A DNA stretch of 64,000 nucleotides from Lachnospiraceae bacterium (GTDB lineage Bacteria > Bacillota > Clostridia > Lachnospirales > Lachnospiraceae): assembly GCA_015057025.1 (NCBI GenBank), contig SVFD01000004.1, forward strand, positions 1-64,000. The letters are read 5' to 3'. Under the pieces are notes generated by a model. The model was not told the DNA's origin, ran no database searches, and worked only from the letters and a program-made list of their open reading frames with translations. Below are positions 34,723 to 42,309 of the stretch, piece by piece; within the stretch, counting starts at the first letter, position 1, and each line of letters starts with the position of its first letter. The position numbers and the translations under genes are program-made.

Positions 34723-34935
34723 CATCGCTATTCCACTCTTAATGTCAAAGACATATGCCTTATTCACATCACGTATAACGTACGCCCCGGATACGGATAC
34801 TTACAGTTCCCCATATCAGCTCCCGAATGCACTTCCATCAAACTCATACATAAAAGCAGCTTTCAGCCGGTGACTGCTTCTCTCTGTTAGCTTCCTTTGA
34901 TGTACTCTTTTCGTTCATCGCCTTTGTCATATTCC
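34692..34935 (-). promoter_or_regulatory. T-box leader, predicted tRNA-Cys specific
   Basis: The 243-base leader before cysE has the parts of a T-box: a stem I whose lower arms pair around 34900-34891 with 34843-34835, an AGAGAG-type motif, a specifier-loop candidate TGC (34829-34831) for cysteine followed by A, a T-box core GTGGAATAGCG (34727-34737 region) and the terminator at 34692-34722. The UGGA bulge (34732-34735) can pair with UCCA, the end of a tRNA with discriminator U, as tRNA-Cys has. The core is divergent, as canonical ones have GGAACCGCG. The regulated genes are cysE and cysS, which agrees. Confidence 0.82.
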
Positions 34936-34941
34936 TCTTAT

Positions 34942-34970
34942 AAAATATGCGTTTTTTGCTTTTTTGTCAA
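34942..34970 (-). promoter_or_regulatory. Promoter of the cysE operon
   Basis: TTGACA (34965-34970) and TATTTT (34942-34947), 17 bases apart. The predicted start near 34935 begins the T-box leader. Confidence 0.72.
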
Positions 34971-35015
34971 TAAAAACCGTTATAAAATCCTTGTTTTTTT
35001 CTTCCATATTCAACA

Positions 35016-36131
35016 TTATACTATCTCAGTAATAAAAACTCTTTTTAAAACCATAATTTGTTCAAGACTTTTTATAATTTCACTGCGGGCAGTCTCATTT
35101 GAAATTTCAAAACATTCTTCTGCACTTTTATATCCAAAAATAAAAGCAGTCAAATCATCAATGGAAACCTTACAATCTGCTTTAACACTTTTTCTCTTTT
35201 TGCAGACCATTTCCCCGTTCTCAAGGGAATACAAATGGTATAAACCATTATTTTTTTCTAAAATATCATCGCTTATTTCCACAAGCAAATCCACTTGTCC
35301 CATGCTTTGCATCGAAGCAAACATTTCTTCAATACGAAGTATTCTTGCCATAATTGCGGGCTTATATGTATCTGCATCAATTAACTGCCACTCAGACAAA
35401 TCTTCATTCATAATAACTTCCTGCGCTCCCGGCTTTTCATTCTCTTTGACATAAGCAAGAATAGCTTTCAATACACCGTCTTTTTCTATCATAAAAAGGT
35501 TTCCGTTTTGTGCGACAAGCTCTTTTTTTAAAATTTTATAATAATGAGAATTACGAAACATGTAACAATCCGAATTCTGCTTTAGCATTTTGTTTGCAAA
35601 TTCTGCAATCTTTATAAAGTCTGCATCTTTGGCAACTTTAATTTGAAGCGTCCCCTTCTCTTTAATTACTAAATGAAACTCCGCACCATACTTTGCCGCC
35701 GCATCCAAATAACGGGGCGGAAGCACAGTCTCATTCAATTTCCACACCGGTTTATCGTAAATATATGTAAACTGAAAAGGTGTATAATATGCCGGATTAG
35801 CAGGCATTAAAAAGGCAAACGGCTGTCCTTCTTCCCACATAAAATGTAAGGCTTCCTTCATCATATCCGCCATCAGCCCCTGTCTGCGGTATTCTTCTTC
35901 TGTTGCCACACCTACAATATAACACACCGGCTCCATTTTATCTGTCAAATAAGGTGCCAAATGCAACATACTGACAATTTGCTCGCCGTCCATTCTGGTA
36001 AAAACCAAATTATGCTCCGCTTTATTGGCAAAATAATACTCCGTAAAAGCCTTACTGTCCTCCGCAAAAACTTTTTCCCACAAAGGGCGTATATTATGCA
36101 CTTCTTTCTCTGCCAGAAAACCTGATTCCAT
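35016..36131 (-). CDS. GNAT-family N-acetyltransferase, Eis-like layout
   Basis: A 371-residue protein with a GNAT domain in the first half, marked by CYIVGVATEEEYRRQGLMADMM (the acetyl-CoA binding pattern with RxxG), and a second GNAT-like and sterol-carrier-like half. The arrangement resembles the Eis family, whose known members acetylate amines. The substrate is unknown. It lies 12 bp after ispF and ends 46 bp before the cysE promoter, with no strong terminator between. It is the last gene of the mnmA-to-GNAT run. Confidence 0.8.
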   Translation of the reverse strand: MESGFLAEKEVHNIRPLWEKVFAEDSKAFTEYYFANKAEHNLVFTRMDGEQIVSMLHLAPYLTDKMEPVCYIVGVATEEEYRRQGLMADMMKEALHFMWEEGQPFAFLMPANPAYYTPFQFTYIYDKPVWKLNETVLPPRYLDAAAKYGAEFHLVIKEKGTLQIKVAKDADFIKIAEFANKMLKQNSDCYMFRNSHYYKILKKELVAQNGNLFMIEKDGVLKAILAYVKENEKPGAQEVIMNEDLSEWQLIDADTYKPAIMARILRIEEMFASMQSMGQVDLLVEISDDILEKNNGLYHLYSLENGEMVCKKRKSVKADCKVSIDDLTAFIFGYKSAEECFEISNETARSEIIKSLEQIMVLKRVFITEIV

Positions 36132-36143
36132 TCTTTCTCCTAT

Positions 36144-36677
36144 CTATTGCTTACTGCAACCGCCACAGTTTTCACAATTGCCATAGGTTACTCCCGGCAT
36201 CTCATCCGGTGTAGACAAGAGGCAGATTGCCTGTGAACTGATACCATCCTTACTTCCTGTAAAACCTAATCCTTCTTCCGTTGTTGCTTTGATATTTACC
36301 TGTGAAATGTCAATTCCCAAAACACCTGCGATATTAGCACGCATGGTATCAATATGCGGACGCATCTTAGGTGCCTGAGCAATAATGGTTGCATCGATAT
36401 TCTCAATAAAATATAAGTTATCATCCAAAATTTCTTTTACCTTGGCAAGAAGCTTCATACTGTCTGCACCCTTATATTCTTCTGCAGTATCAGGAAAATG
36501 CTTTCCTATATCACCTAATGCGGCTGCGCCCAGCAGAGCATCCATAATCGCATGTACCAAAACATCCGCATCCGAATGTCCAAGTAAACCTGTTTCGTGG
36601 GGAATTTTTACTCCACCGATAATCAAATCTCTTCCTTCCACCAAACGATGTACATCATAACCCATTCCTATTCTCAT
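36144..36677 (-). CDS. ispF: 2-C-methyl-D-erythritol 2,4-cyclodiphosphate synthase with Cys-rich tail
   Basis: Makes MEcPP in the MEP isoprenoid pathway. The start at 36677 ([11 protein letters not shown]) follows GGGAGG; a longer frame adds 15 residues with no site. The protein has the metal ligands in GYDVH and in [19 protein letters not shown], then [11 protein letters not shown], and the [11 protein letters not shown] end motif. Length is 177 against a usual 155-160: the extra C-terminus carries a [11 protein letters not shown] cluster with three Cys in CxxCxxC spacing, which most IspF lack. Isolated from other MEP genes. It lies 62 bp after tcdA and 12 bp before the GNAT gene. Confidence 0.93.
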   Translation of the reverse strand: MRIGMGYDVHRLVEGRDLIIGGVKIPHETGLLGHSDADVLVHAIMDALLGAAALGDIGKHFPDTAEEYKGADSMKLLAKVKEILDDNLYFIENIDATIIAQAPKMRPHIDTMRANIAGVLGIDISQVNIKATTEEGLGFTGSKDGISSQAICLLSTPDEMPGVTYGNCENCGGCSKQ

Positions 36678-36739
36678 GGTATATCCTCCCGTTTTACTTT
36701 CCATGTCCGTGACAATCATCATTATATTTTAATCATCAT

Positions 36740-37450
36740 CTATGTTTCTGCCAAATCCTTAATCACTTCTCCTGCAATCATAAGCCCTGCCACAGAAGGC
36801 ACAAATGCCACAGAACCGGGCGTAGCCCTTCTTCCTTCCTGTGGCGCTATATCTGCTTGAGGCTTCAATGCTTCTTCCTTAGAATATAAAACCTTAAGTT
36901 TTTTAATACCGCGTTGCTTTAATTCGCGACGCATCACTTTAGCCAAAGGGCAAACTGAAGTTTTATAAATATCCGCAATTTCAAAAGCTCCCGGATTTAA
37001 CTTATTTCCGGCCCCCATGCAACTGATAATCGGTACACCTGCATCATTTGCCGCTTCCACCAATGCAAGCTTTGCTGTTACCGTATCCACCGCATCCACC
37101 ACATAATCATACTTGGTAAAATCAAATTCCGAAGCATTTTCCGGCAAAAAGAAACATCTTCGCTCTTCTACCAGGATATCCGGATTGATGTCCAAAGCCC
37201 TCTCCTTCATCACCTCGGTTTTGAATCTGCCAATAGTTTTGGTTGTAGCAATAATCTGTCGGTTAATATTACTTTCCGATACTGTATCACTGTCTACTAA
37301 AGTAATTTTACCGATTCCGCTTCGCACTAACGCTTCCGCAGTATATCCGCCTACACCGCCAATACCAAAGACTGCCACATGGGCTTTTTTTAATTGTTCC
37401 ATCGCATCCGCCCCAAGAAGCATCCTGGTACGGCTAAATCTTTCGCTCAT
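36740..37450 (-). CDS. tcdA: tRNA threonylcarbamoyladenosine dehydratase
   Basis: ThiF/E1-like, ATP-dependent enzyme that cyclises t6A37 to ct6A in tRNAs reading ANN codons. The 236-residue protein has the Rossmann loop FGIGGVGGYTAEAL, LVDSDTVSESNINRQ with the adenylation Arg, DAVDTVTAKLALVE and ISCMGAGNKLNP. The family is named TcdA/CsdL in E. coli. It lies 63 bp after cysK. No sulfur acceptor gene (csdE) is visible here. Confidence 0.9.
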   Translation of the reverse strand: MSERFSRTRMLLGADAMEQLKKAHVAVFGIGGVGGYTAEALVRSGIGKITLVDSDTVSESNINRQIIATTKTIGRFKTEVMKERALDINPDILVEERRCFFLPENASEFDFTKYDYVVDAVDTVTAKLALVEAANDAGVPIISCMGAGNKLNPGAFEIADIYKTSVCPLAKVMRRELKQRGIKKLKVLYSKEEALKPQADIAPQEGRRATPGSVAFVPSVAGLMIAGEVIKDLAET

Positions 37451-37513
37451 CTGTTATCCTCTTCAAATCAGGCTTTACATTTGTTTACATAACTTCGTGA
37501 TTATAGTAAACTA

Positions 37514-38452
37514 TTATTCCTGTGAAAACATCGGAGTTGACAAATATCTGTCGCCGGAATCCGGTAACAATGCAACTATTACTTTTCCTTTGTTTTCTTC
37601 TCTGGCAGCAAGAATTTCAGCCGCCTTCAATGCCGCACCGGATGTAATTCCCACCAGAACTCCCTCCGTCACAGCAAATCGCTTTCCTTCCGCAAAGGCA
37701 TCCTCATTTTCAATACAAATAATCTCATCATAGATTTCCGTATTCAATACTTCCGGCACAAAATTTGCACCGATTCCCTGCAATTTATGCGCACCGGCTT
37801 TACCTTTAGATAAAAGCGGACTTCCGGCCGGTTCCACCGCTACGATTTTTATATTGGAATTTTGAGCTTTTAAATACTCACCAACGCCGGTAATCGTTCC
37901 GCCGGTACCTACACCTGCTACAAATATATCTATTTTACCTTCTGTCTGTTCCCAGATTTCAGGTCCTGTAGTTTGTCTGTGCGCTTCAGCATTGGCAGGA
38001 TTTTCAAACTGTCCGAGAATCACTGCCCCGGGAATACTGTCTCTTAGCTCCTCAGCTTTTGCAACGGCACCTGCCATACCCTTAACACCTTCCGTAAGTA
38101 CAAGCTGCGCGCCATAAGCTCCAAGAAGATTTCTTCTCTCCACACTCATGGTATCCGGCAATGTCAAAATAGTCTTATATCCCTTAATGGCCGCTACTGC
38201 TGCCAAGCCGATGCCTGTATTTCCGCTGGTCGGCTCAATGATTGTCGCACCCGGTTTTAAAATCCCTTTATTTTCAGCATCTTCAATCATCGAAAGAGCA
38301 ACTCTGTCCTTTACACTGCCTGCAGGATTGAGATATTCCATTTTTGCAAGTAAAGTAATATCGCAAATTCCTGCTGCTGCCTTATATCTGTCCACACACA
38401 TAAGTGGTGTGTTTCCCACTAATTCTATTGCACTGTTTACAATATTCTTCAT
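37514..38452 (-). CDS. cysK: Cysteine synthase A (O-acetylserine sulfhydrylase)
   Basis: Makes cysteine from O-acetylserine and sulfide, using PLP. The ATG at 38452 (MKNIVNSAI) follows GGAG by eight bases; a GTG three codons upstream is also in frame. The 312-residue protein has NPAGSVKDRVALSMIE with the PLP lysine, PTSGNTGIGLA, GVGTGGTITGVGEY and AVEPAGSP. It is 70 bp after mnmA. CysE lies 3 kb away in a T-box operon, so the two steps are regulated separately. The C-terminal motif cannot separate CysK from CysM with certainty. Confidence 0.94.
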   Translation of the reverse strand: MKNIVNSAIELVGNTPLMCVDRYKAAAGICDITLLAKMEYLNPAGSVKDRVALSMIEDAENKGILKPGATIIEPTSGNTGIGLAAVAAIKGYKTILTLPDTMSVERRNLLGAYGAQLVLTEGVKGMAGAVAKAEELRDSIPGAVILGQFENPANAEAHRQTTGPEIWEQTEGKIDIFVAGVGTGGTITGVGEYLKAQNSNIKIVAVEPAGSPLLSKGKAGAHKLQGIGANFVPEVLNTEIYDEIICIENEDAFAEGKRFAVTEGVLVGITSGAALKAAEILAAREENKGKVIVALLPDSGDRYLSTPMFSQE

Positions 38453-38522
38453 ATCCTTCACTCCATATTTCTTCGACTTATATTTTGTATAAGGACGTAA
38501 GAATCCATAATATTATATCATC

Positions 38523-39605
38523 TTACAGAATTCTTCCGCCACCAAGCACCGTGTCCCCGTCATAAAAAACCACCGACTGCCCCGTCGTAATTCCTCTCTG
38601 GGGTTCTTCAAATGTCACTCTGACTTTACCATTATCAAGACACTCCACTACAGCATCGGCTTCCTTCTGCTTATAGCGTGCTTTTGCCTTACAGTGTACA
38701 GTTTTTCCCTTTTCCGGCTCTACTATCCAATTAACATCCTCCGCTTCCAAAACAGAACTGAACAATTCATCATTCCTACACAAAACCACTTCATTGGTAT
38801 CCATACGTTTCTCATATACGTACATTGGTTCCTGCAATGAAAGACCTAAGCCTTTACGTTGTCCTATGGTATATCGAATCATACCTTTATGACGGCCTAA
38901 CACCTTACCGTCACGACTTACGAAATTGCCTTCTTCAAAAGACTGTCCCGTATATTCTTCAATAAAAGACGCATAATCTCCATCCGGCACAAAACATATA
39001 TCCTGACTGTCCTTTTTCTTTGCATTTAAAAGACCCAGTTGTTCCGCAATTTCACGAATTTCTTCCTTACTGTATTCTCCCAAAGGAAACTTACAATGAG
39101 CCAGCTGTTCCTTAGTCAAATTATATAAAACATAGCTTTGGTCCTTGCTTTCGTCCCTGCCCTTTTTAAGAATATACTGACCACGAAACTCATCATATTC
39201 CACACGCACATAATGTCCCGTCACCACATAATCACAGTCTTCTTTTCGCATTTTATCCATAAGGCGGCCAAACTTCATATAACGGTTACACTCCACACAG
39301 GGATTAGGCGTTCCGCCCACAATATAGGTATTAACAAAACGACAGATTACTTCATCCTTAAAATCTTCGCGGTAATCGTAGGCACGAAACGGAATATCAA
39401 AATGCTTCGCCACAGCCTCGGCATCTTTTACCGCACTACTGCTGCCACAGGTTGTATCTTCTGCTTTGTTTTCACATTGAGTACCTTCATATAAGCACAT
39501 GGTAGCACCTATGCAATCATATCCGGCCTTCTGCATTAAATGCACTGCCACGGAAGAATCTACACCTCCGCTCATAGCAATCAACGCTCTTTTTTTATCA
39601 CTCAT
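38523..39605 (-). CDS. mnmA: tRNA 2-thiouridylase MnmA
   Basis: Thiolates U34 in tRNA-Lys, -Glu and -Gln. The start at 39605 (MSDKKRALIAMSGGVDSS) is preferred over a TTG-started frame six codons upstream. The 360-residue protein has the SGGVDSSVA PP-loop, the catalytic Cys in NPCVECNRYMKFG, the second Cys in DICFVPDGDY, GQRKGLG and the C-terminal barrel with EEPQRGITTGQSVVFY. It lies 60 bp after the DUF6320 gene. No cysteine desulfurase gene is adjacent. Confidence 0.95.
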   Translation of the reverse strand: MSDKKRALIAMSGGVDSSVAVHLMQKAGYDCIGATMCLYEGTQCENKAEDTTCGSSSAVKDAEAVAKHFDIPFRAYDYREDFKDEVICRFVNTYIVGGTPNPCVECNRYMKFGRLMDKMRKEDCDYVVTGHYVRVEYDEFRGQYILKKGRDESKDQSYVLYNLTKEQLAHCKFPLGEYSKEEIREIAEQLGLLNAKKKDSQDICFVPDGDYASFIEEYTGQSFEEGNFVSRDGKVLGRHKGMIRYTIGQRKGLGLSLQEPMYVYEKRMDTNEVVLCRNDELFSSVLEAEDVNWIVEPEKGKTVHCKAKARYKQKEADAVVECLDNGKVRVTFEEPQRGITTGQSVVFYDGDTVLGGGRIL

Positions 39606-39665
39606 AAGAATCACCGATTCCAATCTTTTTTATCTTATTTAAACAATTTTATTTTCTCTCAGTCC

Positions 39666-40379
39666 TTAATAATTCATATACAATCTTCTGCTCATCTCTT
39701 CGCGTAATTTTGGTCTTGCCGCAATAATCAATAACAGTGTTGCAATAGCAAGCAACAATGGTGCACAACATAACGACCAAATTAAATACACTTTTCCAAC
39801 AATAAAAATATCCAGCAAAAACTCAATCAAAATCAACAGAAAACACACAAACAATAAACTAATGCCACCGGCTCTAAAATAGTTTCTCCTTTTTTTACGA
39901 AGAAAAATAACCATACAAAAAGTATAAATGCTTGTCAGAACGTGTAGCGGCAGGAAAAACTCAAAATACCACAATTCTCCGCCTGTTATCCATGCAATCA
40001 TAAAAATATACAGCGCCAGTGCCACAAGGTCGATCATTGTAGCAATATAAGGCGATTTTATCTTCGTCAATACCGGCAGAGCAAAACACACCAACAACCC
40101 GAATGCCCCGATGGCATATAAAGACCAGCTCAAACTAAATGAAATTAAAAAATCGCATAAAGTCTGTACCACTACACCTACCGCAATAACCACCAAAATG
40201 ATTTGAGAAAGATATTTTAAATTGATTTTTCGTCTCGGATAATCTTCGTAACGATGGGAATACACTGCCTCTTTCTTAGCTTCCCCTGTTATATTTGGAT
40301 TTATTACCACAGTATTGCATAGTGGACATTTTTCTTCAGATGCGGCAAGCTTTACACCGCAGTTTACGCAATATGACAT
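39666..40379 (-). CDS. Zinc-ribbon membrane protein, DUF6320 type
   Basis: The ATG at 40379 follows AAAGGAGT. Residues 3-19 form a zinc ribbon (CVNCGVKLAASEEKCPLC), a basic linker follows, and then six to seven hydrophobic segments (about 52-225). I associate this layout with DUF6320 proteins of Clostridia, of unknown function. It is 78 bp after an HxxxDG acyltransferase-like gene, and such pairs recur in the Lachnospiraceae, which hints at a shared pathway. No enzymatic motif is visible, so the membrane part may be structural or a small-molecule carrier. Confidence 0.7.
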   Translation of the reverse strand: MSYCVNCGVKLAASEEKCPLCNTVVINPNITGEAKKEAVYSHRYEDYPRRKINLKYLSQIILVVIAVGVVVQTLCDFLISFSLSWSLYAIGAFGLLVCFALPVLTKIKSPYIATMIDLVALALYIFMIAWITGGELWYFEFFLPLHVLTSIYTFCMVIFLRKKRRNYFRAGGISLLFVCFLLILIEFLLDIFIVGKVYLIWSLCCAPLLLAIATLLLIIAARPKLREEMSRRLYMNY

Positions 40380-40457
40380 TATAATACTCCTTTTATTAAA
40401 CACCTCTGCTTTTATCTAACATACAGCTGTAAGTTTACATAACTTTCTTTTGTTTCA

Positions 40458-41747
40458 TCATGCCTGATTACTCTCAATCTCTACAGGAATCCCCATCTCC
40501 ACAAGCTTTGTATAAAAAAGACGTTCAATCTCGGCCTCCTTAATTTTACGGGTAAAAGTAACAGACATGGTATCTAAATAACTTACCCCCATACAACTTG
40601 TTACCCGACCGAAATTTTTACCTGCTACAGCTTGGATACCTTTTACATATTCTGACATTTTCGGCGGCAATACCATATTCCCAAGATTCGACATAGTACA
40701 GGTGGACTTGATTTCACCACCCATATAATTTCCAAGAATCACAAACGGTTTCTTGATAAACATAGGGATGACCTTATATACCTTCAACTGATAACTGGCA
40801 ATATTGCCTGCTATCAGGTTGTTTAATCGCTTCTCTGTAATATTAAGAGCCATACCATGCTTTACCTGCTCCACAATCTCTGAAAAAGAATAATGTCCCA
40901 AAGCACGATCCAGACCGATATTAATATTTGCAAAAAAATTACTCACGGTTTTAGAAGGATAAAACTTGCGCAAATCCACGGGAATATTAATAACAATGGG
41001 CATCTGACGGATTTTACGTTTCTTTTCTTTCTCTTGAATATCCTGAAAAGCATCCATCAGAACCGCCGTCAAAAAAGCGGTTACGGTACAGTTATACTCT
41101 TTCGACTTGGCCTTTACTGCCTCCACAGGCATATGCCCCGTCACAATATTTAAATAGCCCTCGTTTTCTTTGCTTCCCTTTGCCTGATAAGCCTTGGGGC
41201 TCTTTCTCTTAAACTTCTGTCGTCTTGCCACCTTACTGTAGGAATCTTCATATTCTTCCGGTTTGGGTTCCTCGTCAGGATTCAGAATCCATCGGCTCTC
41301 CTCTATCTCATAGCCATATTTCTGATGAAGATATTCTGCTACCAAAGTCATCATAAAAGTCATTCCGCCGGTACCATCTGCCAAGGCGTGAAATACTTCC
41401 AAGGAAATTCTTTTACCGAAATAACGGACACGGAACAGGAAGTGTTTGTTTAGCTTCCAGCTTCTTCGCACCATAGGATTACGCACGTCCTCTTCTACTT
41501 CCGGCTTATCCTTGGCAAGTTCCAGATAATTCCAGAACAAACCATAACGGAGTTTCAAGGCAAAGGAAGGAATTCTTTTTAAAACTACCTGTAATGCGTT
41601 ATCCAGAACCACAGGGTCAATTTCTTCTTCCAATTCCACTGACAGTCGAAAAATATGCGCAAATTTTTTGGTAGTAACCATGGTACAAAAATTTGCCGTA
41701 TTGTCCGGTTTCAACCATTCCAAATGCTTGGTATTTTTAGAATGCAT
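40458..41747 (-). CDS. Condensation/acyltransferase-like protein (HxxxDG)
   Basis: The 429-residue protein shows the BAHD/condensation fold: FHALADGTGGMTFM carries the HxxxDG active-site motif, followed by a middle linker, MPIVINIPVDLRKFYPSKTVSNFF (compare the NxxDLRxxF region of condensation-like enzymes) and a late NLGNMVLP loop. Relatives include alcohol acetyltransferases and PapA-like acyltransferases. It could acylate an alcohol or a lipid precursor; no substrate evidence is here. AGGAGG precedes the ATG at 41747. It starts a run with DUF6320, mnmA and cysK on the minus strand. Confidence 0.75.
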   Translation of the reverse strand: MHSKNTKHLEWLKPDNTANFCTMVTTKKFAHIFRLSVELEEEIDPVVLDNALQVVLKRIPSFALKLRYGLFWNYLELAKDKPEVEEDVRNPMVRRSWKLNKHFLFRVRYFGKRISLEVFHALADGTGGMTFMMTLVAEYLHQKYGYEIEESRWILNPDEEPKPEEYEDSYSKVARRQKFKRKSPKAYQAKGSKENEGYLNIVTGHMPVEAVKAKSKEYNCTVTAFLTAVLMDAFQDIQEKEKKRKIRQMPIVINIPVDLRKFYPSKTVSNFFANINIGLDRALGHYSFSEIVEQVKHGMALNITEKRLNNLIAGNIASYQLKVYKVIPMFIKKPFVILGNYMGGEIKSTCTMSNLGNMVLPPKMSEYVKGIQAVAGKNFGRVTSCMGVSYLDTMSVTFTRKIKEAEIERLFYTKLVEMGIPVEIESNQA

Positions 41748-41860
41748 ACTTTTCCTCCTGTCGTGATTATTTCTATGAATTCGCCAAAAATCTTTTTATG
41801 ACTCTTTTAAGTGCACATAGATAATAAAATTATACACAAAAAAAGATTTTATCACAATAG

Positions 41861-41895
41861 AAAAAAGGTACTTTCCGTATATCGGAAGTACCTTT
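41861..41895 (-). terminator. Terminator 3' of the tRNA-debris region
   Basis: AAAGGTACTTCCGA pairs with CGGAAAGTACCTTTTTT around a short loop, with T tract on the minus strand. It follows the duplicated tRNA 3' end. Confidence 0.85.
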
Positions 41896-41901
41896 ATAAA
41901 A

Positions 41902-42020
41902 GTAGCGAGAGGGGGATTCGGGTCTACGCTTCGCTCCGGTCGGCGCAAAGCCGAGGTCCCCCGGACCTCGTGCGCCCTCTCCACCACGACCTGGTGTCGA
42001 TGGTTCACATTCTTCCTGTA
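41902..42020. pseudogene. Rearranged tRNA-derived debris, GC-rich
   Basis: The 19 bases at 41902-41920 repeat the first 19 of the region from 42060, which is the 3' end of tRNA-Met. Next to them is a GC-rich segment with a perfect 8-bp hairpin (CGAGGTCC at 41952-41959 with 41963-41970), and a stretch near 41990-42015 that matches tRNA-Met bases 17 of 21 in opposite orientation. No full cloverleaf can be made. This appears to be partial duplication and inversion of tRNA sequence, possibly the scar of an integrated element. Confidence 0.55.
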
Positions 42021-42024
42021 CGAC

Positions 42025-42053
42025 AAAAAAAGGAATCCATTTGGATTCCTTTT
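42025..42053 (-). terminator. Terminator of the tRNA-Val/tRNA-Met transcript
   Basis: AAAAGGAATCCA pairs with TGGATTCCTTTTTTT, with a two-base centre, in the minus direction directly after tRNA-Met. Confidence 0.9.
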
Positions 42054-42060
42054 CTTGTCG

Positions 42061-42134
42061 TAGCGAGAGGGGGATTCGAACCCTCGACACCACGGGTATG
42101 AACCGTGTGCTCTAGCCAACTGAGCTATCTCGCC
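42061..42134 (-). tRNA. tRNA-Met (anticodon CAU, elongator)
   Basis: A 74-base cloverleaf: acceptor GGCGAGA with TCTCGCT, D arm GCTC/GAGC, anticodon stem CACGG/CCGTG with loop TTCATAC, T arm GAGGG/CCCCC-like with loop TTCGAAT. Position 1 forms G-U with 72, as in Bacillus elongator tRNA-Met, and the stem lacks the three G-C pairs of initiator tRNA. A lysidine-modified Ile tRNA cannot be ruled out from anticodon alone. Confidence 0.9.
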
Positions 42135-42159
42135 ATATGGTAGTCGCAAAAAGTATGAG

Positions 42160-42232
42160 TGGAACCTACAGGGCTCGAACCTGTGACCCTCTGCTTGTAA
42201 GGCAGATGCTCTCCCAGCTGAGCTAAGATTCC
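42160..42232 (-). tRNA. tRNA-Val (anticodon UAC)
   Basis: A 73-base cloverleaf: acceptor GGAATCT with AGGTTCC, D arm GCTC/GAGC, anticodon stem TCTGC/GCAGA with loop CTTACAA (TAC), T arm ACAGG/CCTGT. It is the first gene of the tRNA-Val, tRNA-Met transcript. Confidence 0.94.
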
Positions 42233-42259
42233 ATATTGCCTTTTTGCGACTGCCTTATT

Positions 42260-42288
42260 AATATACAAAAAACGCGGACAAGTGTCAA
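42260..42288 (-). promoter_or_regulatory. Promoter of tRNA-Val/tRNA-Met
   Basis: TTGACA (42283-42288) and TATATT (42260-42265), 17 bases apart, about 28 bp before tRNA-Val. It begins just after the argS stop. Confidence 0.88.
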
Positions 42289-42309
42289 GCATTTTTTGAA
42301 AAATATTTC

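Noticed and set aside
41796-42149. Small open frames covering the tRNA block
   Set aside because: They are translated tRNA and tRNA-derived sequence, with no ribosome sites; a functional tRNA explains them.
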